This document shows positions 1 to 5,878 of a stretch of 7,651 bases of DNA, piece after piece. The DNA is from Chloroflexota bacterium. Its GTDB lineage: Bacteria; Chloroflexota; Chloroflexia; Thermomicrobiales; UBA6265. The stretch's first letter is position 1; each line of letters starts with the position of its first letter. The notes below the pieces were generated by a model that worked only from the letters and a program-made list of their open reading frames with translations, made no database searches and was not told the DNA's origin. The position numbers and the translations under genes were made by a program. The stretch spans positions 1 through 7,651 of the forward strand of contig JAEZJB010000315.1 in the NCBI GenBank assembly GCA_023415845.1. Reading direction: 5' to 3'.

Positions 1-156
1 GTGTCCTGGTCATCCCAGTAACCTGGCTCGGCGGAGCGACGCTCAAGGTCGTCTACTTCGCGCTGGTCACTGGCGAGGTCAAAGTCGCCCCCTTACCAGC
101 TCAATGCGTTCAATGGTCTCCTGAAGAGACCGCGTAACGTCGTCACGGGTGGCCAT
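1..156 (-). CDS. prfB: Peptide chain release factor 2 (RF2), N-terminal part, programmed +1 frameshift
   Basis: RF2 recognises UGA and UAA stop codons and triggers release of the finished peptide at the ribosome. The gene runs off the left edge, so only about 51 N-terminal residues are visible. Frame 0 begins at ATG 156-154, preceded by a strong Shine-Dalgarno AGGAAGGA (170-163), and reads MATRDDVTRSLQ... to VRGRL, stopping at TGA 81-79 after exactly 25 codons. In the +1 frame translation continues from GAC (80-78) as DLASDQREVDDLERR, then EPGYWDDQD, which matches the RF2 N-terminal helical domain (PxxWDD-type motif). E. coli RF2 also has 25 codons before its in-frame UGA. The gene follows parB on the same strand with a 118-bp gap that contains a possible weak -10 (TATCAT, 226-221), so it may have its own promoter. 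Expression should be autoregulated through RF2 level. The catalytic GGQ domain lies outside the window. Confidence 0.93.
78..93 (-). promoter_or_regulatory. prfB programmed +1 frameshift signal
   Basis: On the minus strand the sequence reads AGGGGGCGACTTTGAC. It comprises an internal Shine-Dalgarno-like AGGGGG (93-88), a 3-nt spacer, the slippery CTT codon (84-82), the in-frame TGA (81-79) and the following C (78). E. coli has AGGGGG-TAT-CTT-TGA-C with the same spacing. When RF2 is scarce the ribosome pauses at UGA, the P-site tRNA-Leu slips from CUU to UUU, and translation resumes at GAC in the +1 frame. UGAC is a weak termination context, which favours slipping. The match covers every known element of the signal, so this is read directly from the sequence. 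Confidence 0.95.
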
Positions 157-274
157 GGGTGGTCCTTCCTGATCAAATGCGTGGTCGATTCCCCGTATTA
201 CAGGGATCTCGCTGGATTGAATGATACGAAAGAGTGGCGGCTCCAGGCGGCGAGGCGACTGGCGAGATGAGGAG

Positions 275-1204
275 TTACCAGACGTCCTCGCCGACGAGCT
301 TGTCGTAAATGGCCTGCAGTTGCTCGTCGGAGAAGAACTGGATGGTGAGCGAGCCGCTGCGACCGTCTCCGTCCCGTTTGAGGGCAACTCGCGTACCGAG
401 GGCCGAGCGAAGGCGATCTTCGAGCCGAACTTCGTCGGCGTGGCGGGGTTTGGGAGCGGGTGTGGTGTTTGCCGACCGTTCGTCCCATCGGCGAACGAGG
501 GCCTCGGTCTGGCGGACGTTGAGATTCTCGTCGATGACCATCCGCAAAAGGGTTAGCTGGTCGGCGGTGGAGGTGAGCCCGAGGATGGCTCGAGCGTGGC
601 CTTCGGTGATTTCCTCACTGGCCAGGGCGGCCTGCACCTGGTCGGGCGCCTGCAGCAACCGGAGCGTGTTGGCGACGGCGGCACGGGAGCGCCCGACCCG
701 GTTGGCGACATCGGTTTGGGTCAGGCCGAACTCGTCGATGAGCTGCCGGAACGACGCAGCTTCCTCAAGGGGACCGAGGTCAGCGCGGACGACGTTCTCG
801 ATGATGGCGAGTTCGAGCATTGCCTGGGGAGCAGCCTCGCGGACCACGACTGGCACCCGGTTCAGGCCTGCGAGTTGAGCCGCTCGCCAGCGGCGCTCGC
901 CAGCAATCAGGACATATCGACTTCCGTCTTCGCCCGGGGTGACGATCAGCGGCTGGACGAGACCGTGGATGCGAATCGAATCAGCCAGGTCCTGCAACTT
1001 TTCCGGGTCCATCACCGAGCGAGGCTGGTAGGGATTGGGAGAGATGCGGTCGATCTCGACTTCCGACGTTGCGGGAGCGGTCGTGCGTTCGCTGGCGAGG
1101 TCTGATGGCGTGGTTGGGATGAGCGATTCCAACCCACGACCAAGCCCTCCGCGACGCGCGCGGGCGGGACGACCGGCAGGTGGATTGGACGAAGGGTCAG
1201 ACAC
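275..1204 (-). CDS. parB: Chromosome partitioning protein ParB (Spo0J/Noc family)
   Basis: ParB binds parS sites near the origin, hydrolyses CTP to slide and spread along DNA, and helps load SMC and segregate origins with ParA. The 309 residues have the usual length and order. They contain an N-terminal ParA-contact motif RRGGLGRGLESLIP (18-31), the ParB/sulfiredoxin-like CTP domain with the GERRWRA box (102-108), and the segment ENVVRADLGPLEEA (136-149). A helix-turn-helix follows around 161-183 (LTQTDVANRVGRSRAAVANT), then a variable linker (about 241-257) and a C-terminal dimerisation domain (258-309). The start is GTG at 1204. Its Shine-Dalgarno is weak (GGAA about 8 nt upstream), but the conserved GRGLESLI motif needs a start at or before this point. 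parA, normally just upstream, is absent: the upstream neighbour is a divergent protease gene. prfB follows downstream on the same strand. Confidence 0.95.
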   Translation of the reverse strand: MSDPSSNPPAGRPARARRGGLGRGLESLIPTTPSDLASERTTAPATSEVEIDRISPNPYQPRSVMDPEKLQDLADSIRIHGLVQPLIVTPGEDGSRYVLIAGERRWRAAQLAGLNRVPVVVREAAPQAMLELAIIENVVRADLGPLEEAASFRQLIDEFGLTQTDVANRVGRSRAAVANTLRLLQAPDQVQAALASEEITEGHARAILGLTSTADQLTLLRMVIDENLNVRQTEALVRRWDERSANTTPAPKPRHADEVRLEDRLRSALGTRVALKRDGDGRSGSLTIQFFSDEQLQAIYDKLVGEDVW

Positions 1205-1438
1205 GAGGCATTCCGTTGATGGCGACCAGAGCAGCCAGGCCGGACAATTCGGCAGGTTCGCGCCACCAGTCTACACCGATAGCGATGCCGTTCCGGCCAT
1301 CGGAAATGGGGTGGCATGGAAACGTGGCGGATATACTTCGCGATGGACGCGGGCAGCGGTGCCGCAGATCCCTCAGCTCCGGCTGATGCCGAAACTCACC
1401 CGCCGAGATCAATCACGGCGCGAGGCCTCCCTTCTCCC
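1205..1438. promoter_or_regulatory. Divergent parB / CPBP protease intergenic region
   Basis: This region separates the divergent starts of parB (1204, minus) and the protease gene (1316 or 1439, plus). A TATACT hexamer at 1332-1337 is a good -10 candidate for the protease gene if its true start is at 1439, but no convincing -35 sits 16-18 bp upstream. A weak TAGACT-like -10 for parB lies on the minus strand near 1269-1274. No parS-like 16-mer is present. The promoter calls are tentative; that the region must hold both promoters follows from the divergent layout. Confidence 0.3.
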
Positions 1439-2386
1439 ATGACTGATGCCATCGTTGCACTCATTTCAACGGCAATCCTGATTGCCGCGGTCTACGGTCT
1501 TGTCTACTGGGCTGACCGGGCGCGGACGGACCGATCGGCAATCGTCGGGATTTACCTGCTGTTTGGATTGCCGGCCGGCTTGCTGACTGTGGCCGGTGCG
1601 GCATTGATGACGACGACCGACCTGGCGGAGGGACCGTTCATCCTGGCCAGTGGTATCGCGTTCATGGTTCCGTTGCTGTCGCCCGTCCGCAAGTTGCTGG
1701 CGCGATTCACGCCGATGGACCCGGACTCGCCGATCGACCTTTGTGGGCTCGCGATCATCCTGTTCGTGACCTCGTTCCTGACGATTGCCGCGGTGCAGAG
1801 TGGTCCTGCGGATGTGGAGAGTGGGGCGGACTCGCTCGGAAGCAACTTCTTCTGGCTGGCGCTGAACGCGGCAACCTTCGTGGCGATCGCCTACGTTTCG
1901 GTGGGGTACCGAATCTACCGGACAGGCGAAGAAGCGACCCGCCGGCTCGGCCTGACGGTGCCAGACCTGAAGACGATTGCGATCAGCGTGGCGCTGGTGG
2001 TGCCAGCCTTCATCATTTCGATGATTGGATCGGCATTGACCGTCGCCTTCCAGCCGGACGTGGTCGACAATCTCGAGCAGACCATGGACCAGATGACGAC
2101 CGGGCTCGACAACCCGATTGGGGCGATCATGATCGGGTTGTCTGCGGGTGTCGGTGAGGAAGTGCTGGTGCGGGGAGCGATCCAGCCACGGTTCGGGATC
2201 GTGATTTCGGCATTGTTCTGGACCGTGCTCCATATCCAGTACGACGTCTCGTTCGTGACGGCCTCACTGTTCGCCCTTGGCATCATGTTCGGCTTTCAGC
2301 GAAAGTACCTCGGAACAACATCGGCCATCATCACGCATGCGCTCTACAACGTGTTTGTGGTGCTCCTGCAGACCGCGATCTCCTGA
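1316..2386 (+). CDS. CPBP family intramembrane metalloprotease (Abi/Rce1-like)
   Basis: This is a polytopic membrane protein of the CPBP (CAAX protease and bacteriocin-processing, Abi) family. Members are glutamate/zinc intramembrane proteases related to eukaryotic Rce1; bacterial roles include peptide maturation, self-immunity and signalling, and the substrate here is unknown. About eight to nine hydrophobic segments are visible: near 43-65, 74-98, 107-124, 140-160, 177-198, 218-245, 267-280, 294-308 and 315-350. The catalytic motifs lie in the C-terminal third: EEVLVR (E281, E282, R286), then WTVLH (H306), then HALYN (H341, N345), in the expected order. The first 41 residues are polar and Pro/Ala-rich and precede the first membrane helix. 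Met42 (1439) is a credible alternative start, although the 1316 start has a better GGGGTGG ribosome-binding site. The next gene follows 76 bp downstream on the same strand and may be co-transcribed. Confidence 0.88.
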   Translation: METWRIYFAMDAGSGAADPSAPADAETHPPRSITARGLPSPMTDAIVALISTAILIAAVYGLVYWADRARTDRSAIVGIYLLFGLPAGLLTVAGAALMTTTDLAEGPFILASGIAFMVPLLSPVRKLLARFTPMDPDSPIDLCGLAIILFVTSFLTIAAVQSGPADVESGADSLGSNFFWLALNAATFVAIAYVSVGYRIYRTGEEATRRLGLTVPDLKTIAISVALVVPAFIISMIGSALTVAFQPDVVDNLEQTMDQMTTGLDNPIGAIMIGLSAGVGEEVLVRGAIQPRFGIVISALFWTVLHIQYDVSFVTASLFALGIMFGFQRKYLGTTSAIITHALYNVFVVLLQTAIS

Positions 2387-2462
2387 TCGGGCGGCCGGGG
2401 TTTCCATCGACCAGCATCGTCCGATTGCTCCTTCGTCGTGAACCTGCCGAGGTGCCTGCCAG

Positions 2463-4097
2463 ATGAAGATTTCCGAGATTCGTGACCTCGATGGCCCCAA
2501 CATTTTCCTGCTCCAGCCGGCAATCAAGCTGGAGATCGACATGGAGGAAGAGGAGCCGCAGGCAGCCGAAGCGCGGGCACAAGCGTTCGCCCTCGGCGAG
2601 TCCGATGGAGTGGAGATCTCGCTGGTGCCGATGACGCCATCGAGGGTGATGACGCTGCTCGAGGAAGTCGTCAACGTGCTGCACGACAGGGTTGCCCCGC
2701 CGCGGCCAACTGTCACCTCACGTGAGATGGAAGCCCCGTTCCACCATGCCCTGGCTTTCTCCTGGTCTCATCGCAGCTTCGGCAAGGGCGTGGCCAAGAT
2801 TGCCTATGAGATCGTGGCGGGTGCCGAAGTCGATACTAATGCCGCAATCGAGCGGCTGCGGGGCATTCTGACCGAGGACGAGGACCAGGCGCCCGAGATG
2901 GTGACCGACATCGACCGGCGGTTGCCGATCGTGGGGATCACCGGGACGAACGGCAAAACGACGACAACCCGTCTGCTCTCCTCGATCATGATGCACGCGG
3001 GGAAGCGGGTTGGATGGACATCCTCGGCAGGGGTCTACATCCAGGGCGAGTGCGTGCTGGACGGGGACTTTACCGGTCCGGCCGGGGCGGCACGCGTGTT
3101 CGAGGAGACCGATCTCGACGTTGGGGTGCTGGAAACGGCCCGGGGCGGCATCCTGCTGCGGGGTCTTGGTTACGAGTCGAACGATGTGTCGGTGGTGACC
3201 AACATCTCGGCCGACCACCTTGGGCTGCACGGTGTGTATTCGGTCGAAGAATTGGCGCGGGTCAAGCAGGTGGTGACGAAAGTGACCCGGCCGGACGGGA
3301 TGGTGGTGCTCAACGCCGGGGACCCGCTCGTGCTGGGGATGCTCGACGGGATCCGGGCGCGGGCGTTTCTGATCGGGCGGGACGGTGGCAATCCGGCGAT
3401 CAGGGAGCACCTGGCAGACGGTGGCTGGGCGCTGTGGGTGGAGCGGGACCATGTGAAGTTCGGCCGGGGTGAAAAGGTCGAGGTGTTGACCGACATCAAC
3501 GACATCCCGATTGCCTATGGCGGCCGAGCGGTCCACATGCTCGAGAACGCGCTCTGTGCGGCGGCCGCAGCCCTGGCCCTGGGACTGGACAAGGACCAGG
3601 TCGCGAGTGGGCTGGCCTCGTTCCGGAATGAGCTGGACCAAAACCGGGGCCGGCTGAACGTCTTCCAGGTCAACGATGCGACCGTCATCGTGGATTTTGC
3701 CCACAACTTCGCGGGTCTGCGGCACCTGCTGACCCTGGCACGTTCGTTTACGAGCGACGGCGGGAAGCTGATGGCGGTTGTGGGATCGGCTGGCGACCGT
3801 CCGGATGAGGCGTTGGAGGAACTCGGTCAGATCGGGGCGACCGACGCCGACATCGTGATTGTGAAGGACACACAGAAGTACCTGCGAGGCCGGGAGCCTG
3901 GGGAGATTCCGGCGGTGATCCTTCGCGGCACAACGGCTGCCGGTGTGCCAGATCCGCCACAGGTGGAGGGTGAGTTCGCTGCCTTCGAGTGGGGGATGGA
4001 TCATCTCGAGGCGGGGGATGCGCTGGCGATCATGTGCATCGAGGAGTTCGACCGGATCGTGGAGGCTCTGGAAGCGTTGGGAGCCAGGCCCGCCTAG
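2463..4097 (+). CDS. Mur ligase family protein with cyanophycin-synthetase-like N-domain, lacking ATP-grasp
   Basis: Predicted ATP-dependent carboxylate-amine ligase; substrate unknown. Residues 1 to about 145 resemble the N-terminal domain of cyanophycin synthetase CphA (opening MKISEIRDLDGPNIF, close to the CphA pattern MKI-x-R-x-L-x-GPN). The Mur-ligase core starts at once with a textbook P-loop GITGTNGKTTTTR (158-170, Lys165). It continues with ETARGGILLRGLG (224-236), NISADHLGLHG (247-257), HMLENALCAAAAAL (358-371), VDFAHNFAGL (410-419), GSAGDRPDEAL (441-451) and the GDALAI segment near 518-523, all in CphA-like order. True CphA is about 870-900 residues with an ATP-grasp domain between these parts; here that domain is absent and the protein has only 544 residues. 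The start is supported by GAGGTG (2449-2454), 8 nt upstream of ATG. It cannot make cyanophycin by the standard two-site mechanism alone, and no cyanophycinase or separate ATP-grasp gene is visible nearby. Confidence 0.87.
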   Translation: MKISEIRDLDGPNIFLLQPAIKLEIDMEEEEPQAAEARAQAFALGESDGVEISLVPMTPSRVMTLLEEVVNVLHDRVAPPRPTVTSREMEAPFHHALAFSWSHRSFGKGVAKIAYEIVAGAEVDTNAAIERLRGILTEDEDQAPEMVTDIDRRLPIVGITGTNGKTTTTRLLSSIMMHAGKRVGWTSSAGVYIQGECVLDGDFTGPAGAARVFEETDLDVGVLETARGGILLRGLGYESNDVSVVTNISADHLGLHGVYSVEELARVKQVVTKVTRPDGMVVLNAGDPLVLGMLDGIRARAFLIGRDGGNPAIREHLADGGWALWVERDHVKFGRGEKVEVLTDINDIPIAYGGRAVHMLENALCAAAAALALGLDKDQVASGLASFRNELDQNRGRLNVFQVNDATVIVDFAHNFAGLRHLLTLARSFTSDGGKLMAVVGSAGDRPDEALEELGQIGATDADIVIVKDTQKYLRGREPGEIPAVILRGTTAAGVPDPPQVEGEFAAFEWGMDHLEAGDALAIMCIEEFDRIVEALEALGARPA

Positions 4098-4250
4098 TGG
4101 CGATCGGTATCGCAGTCCGGGTGGAAGACAGGCGCTTGATTTCGTCTGGATCTCCTGATTCTCGATCGCGGCGAGTCTCCCCTTGAAGATGCCGCTGAGA
4201 TTCACCTTGTGGCGCTCGTTCCAGGTGCATTTTCACCGGATTGCTGTGAT
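4098..4250. other. Convergent intergenic gap
   Basis: This is the space between the stop codons of the Mur ligase gene (plus) and the alkyltransferase gene (minus), where a bidirectional terminator would be expected. The only symmetric element I see is a 5-bp stem GCGAT-CGGT-ATCGC at 4100-4113, just after the ligase stop codon. It has no T-run, so it is not a convincing intrinsic terminator. No coding signal is apparent. Confidence 0.4.
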
Positions 4251-5168
4251 CTAGGTTTCCAGGGCCAGCGGTTGCTGGGTTTCGTGGGCCCAGGTGACGC
4301 CTTCAATGCCGAGCAATGCCCGCTTGATTTCGGGGCCGCCGGTATACCAGCCCATGGCGCCACTGGACAGGATGACCCGATGACAGGGAATGATCACGGG
4401 GATCGGGTTGCGACCAAGGGCATTGCCAACGGCGCGTGATGCGCCCGGCCGGCCGATGTCCCGTGCAACGTCGCCATAGGTCCAGACCTTGCCGTAGGGG
4501 ATCTGGCGGGACGATTTCAGCACGCGGCGGGTGAAATCGGAGATGCCGCGGAGATCAACGGGGACGTCGAACTGTTGGCGGCGGTGGGCGAAATAGTCCT
4601 GCAGTTCCGCGGCGACGTCAGCGACGGCGTCCTGGCGTTCGTAGACCAGAAAGCCCCGGTTCTCGAGATCGCGCAGCTTTTCGTACACGTCCTGCTCGGC
4701 GAGATAACTGATGTCGGCGACGCCCTCGTCGCTGATGCCGAGGAGGATGTCGCCGACGGGTGACTCCATGTAGCCGTAGCGGAGGCTTGAAAGGCCCAAC
4801 CTGGTGACCGGCGGGGCCATGATGCCAGCGTCGCCGGAGGCGAGCAGCGAATCGCATTCCTCGAGCGTGGAGCAGACCTCCTCATAGGCGTTGAGCAGGT
4901 TGGCACAGTAGGAGCAGGTGAGGGTGTGACTGCGGACCCAGGCTTCGTCCGGTGGGGCCAGATCACCAATGACCAGATCGGGCATGGCTGTTTCGGCCAG
5001 GTCGCAGGGATCGACTCCTTCGGACGAGAGACGGGCGAGGTGTTCGGGGATGAGCGGTGCTTCGTGAACTTCGGATTCGGTGCAGGCGCAGGTCGTTGGC
5101 AGGAGCATATCTGGTTCGGTGTCGTTGGTGGTGGTCGAGGCTGGGCGAGATTGTTGGTTCTGATTCAT
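4251..5168 (-). CDS. ZAS-type anti-sigma zinc motif fused to O6-methylguanine-DNA methyltransferase
   Basis: The C-terminal part (about 128-300) is a complete alkylguanine-DNA alkyltransferase that transfers alkyl groups from O6-alkylguanine to its own cysteine. It has an Ogt-like N-lobe (RYGYMESPVGDILLG, 130-144), the DNA-binding helix region IPYGKVWTYGDVA (223-235) with GASRAVGNALGRNP (242-255; candidate arginine finger R245), the active site IPCHRV (Cys262) and MGWYTGG (272-278). The extra 125 or so N-terminal residues contain DLVIGDLAPPDE then HTLTCSYC (H81, C85, C88), the HxxxCxxC signature of zinc-associated anti-sigma domains, with C55 a plausible fourth ligand. Further cysteines are C27, C29, C99 and C105. 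No membrane helix is present, so the protein should be cytosolic. The ATG lies 3 bp after the stop of the ECF sigma gene, with its Shine-Dalgarno (GAGG) inside that gene's end, indicating translational coupling. Enzyme identity is certain; the anti-sigma role is inferred from motif and position. Confidence 0.92.
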   Translation of the reverse strand: MNQNQQSRPASTTTNDTEPDMLLPTTCACTESEVHEAPLIPEHLARLSSEGVDPCDLAETAMPDLVIGDLAPPDEAWVRSHTLTCSYCANLLNAYEEVCSTLEECDSLLASGDAGIMAPPVTRLGLSSLRYGYMESPVGDILLGISDEGVADISYLAEQDVYEKLRDLENRGFLVYERQDAVADVAAELQDYFAHRRQQFDVPVDLRGISDFTRRVLKSSRQIPYGKVWTYGDVARDIGRPGASRAVGNALGRNPIPVIIPCHRVILSSGAMGWYTGGPEIKRALLGIEGVTWAHETQQPLALET

Positions 5169-5171
5169 GGC

Positions 5172-5789
5172 TCAGGCCTCGATGCGATGCGAGAAAGCAC
5201 CGCGGAGCTTGGTGAGGGCTTCATGGACGTTGGCTCGCGCGGCGGCCTCCGAACAGTTCAGGACGCCGGCGATATCTGCATATGAGAGCTCGTGATGCTT
5301 GCGGAGCACCAGGGCGACCCGTTGCTTTGGAGGGAGGCAACCCACGAAGCGCTCGACCTCCTGCAACAGGTCTCGCGCGTCGAGTTGGCGGGCCTGATCG
5401 GGAGCGGGCGCCGAAAGGGTGTCGGCGAGGACATCGTTCATCGGCGAGACCCGGCCGTGCTTGCGGCGGTCGCTGATCCAGGTATTGGAGCAGATGCGAT
5501 AGAGCCAGGCGCGATGGTTGGCATCGGCCGGCAATCGATCAAATGCCCGGTACGCCTTCATAAGCGTTTCCTGATAGAGATCGTCGGCATCGGTGCGATT
5601 GCCGGCGAGCTGACACGCGAAGCGAAAAATCTCGTCACCATGTCGCTCCACGATAACGGTGAAGAGTGGAGGGGTGATGGCTGCGGTTGCTGCACGACGC
5701 CGAGGGCCAGGACTGTAGCGACTGGTGTCCGTCACGGAAGCGCTTTCCTCGTGAAGAGACGACACGTGGGCCAAATCCGACTCCGTCAT
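5172..5789 (-). CDS. ECF-family RNA polymerase sigma factor
   Basis: This is an extracytoplasmic-function (group 4) sigma factor that would direct RNA polymerase to a specific promoter set. Region 2 spans about 47-112, with HGDEIFRFACQLAG, the DADDLYQETLMKAYRAF segment (68-84) and WLYRICSNTWISDRRK (95-110). A short linker (113-138) follows, then region 4 (about 140-197) with LPPKQRVALVLRKHHELSY (152-170) and a helix-turn-helix ending around 196. No extra C-terminal domain is present. ATG 5789 lacks a clear ribosome-binding site. An in-frame GTG at 5735-5733 is preceded by GAGGAAAG (5750-5743, 7 nt spacer) and would give 187 residues still covering both regions, so the true start may be there. 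The next gene, carrying the anti-sigma-like motif, follows after 3 bp, the usual arrangement of a sigma/anti-sigma pair. No GGAAC-N16/17-CGTT type autoregulated promoter is visible in 5790-5878. Confidence 0.94.
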   Translation of the reverse strand: MTESDLAHVSSLHEESASVTDTSRYSPGPRRRAATAAITPPLFTVIVERHGDEIFRFACQLAGNRTDADDLYQETLMKAYRAFDRLPADANHRAWLYRICSNTWISDRRKHGRVSPMNDVLADTLSAPAPDQARQLDARDLLQEVERFVGCLPPKQRVALVLRKHHELSYADIAGVLNCSEAAARANVHEALTKLRGAFSHRIEA

Positions 5790-5826
5790 GAACGGCTGGA
5801 AGGTTCGGCTCTCATGTAACGTGGTT

Positions 5827-5851
5827 GGGGCGCACCTGTGAGATGCACCCC
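5827..5851 (-). terminator. Candidate hairpin after the dehydratase gene
   Basis: Read on the minus strand, GGGGTGCA (5851-5844) pairs with TGCGCCCC (5834-5827) across a 9-nt loop. The stem has 8 bp including one U-G wobble. The wobble becomes a C-A mismatch on the plus strand, so the structure favours minus-strand RNA. It lies about 28 bp past the dehydratase stop and about 38 bp before the sigma start. No U-tract follows, so it may be a weak terminator or an RNA-stability hairpin rather than a full intrinsic terminator. Confidence 0.33.
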
Positions 5852-5878
5852 GAACGACCAGTCTGCCTGCGGAACCGG

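Noticed and set aside
79..387. 102-residue minus-strand ORF as an independent protein
   Set aside because: Only its last 25 codons are real: they are the frame-0 start of prfB. The upstream part is a shadow of parB and intergenic DNA and lacks a ribosome-binding site.
1466..2233. 255-residue minus-strand frame opposite the CPBP protease
   Set aside because: Shadow frame rich in Arg, Gln and His with no recognisable domain; the plus-strand frame has all three catalytic CPBP motifs.
2713..2728. CACGTG-centred palindrome CTCACGTGAG as a parS site
   Set aside because: Only the CACGTG core matches; the flanks of the parS consensus TGTTTCACGTGAAACA agree at about 3 of 10 positions, and it lies inside the Mur ligase coding sequence.
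4100..4113. GCGAT-CGGT-ATCGC as an intrinsic terminator of the Mur ligase gene
   Set aside because: The stem has only 5 bp and no T-run follows on either strand.
2718..4205. Long 495-residue minus-strand open frame
   Set aside because: It is entirely antisense to the strongly supported Mur ligase gene; its translation is low-complexity (His/Arg/Pro-rich), as expected from a GC-rich shadow frame.
5757..5772. Second CACGTG (GACACGTGGG) as parS
   Set aside because: Flanking bases do not match the parS consensus and it sits within the sigma factor coding region.
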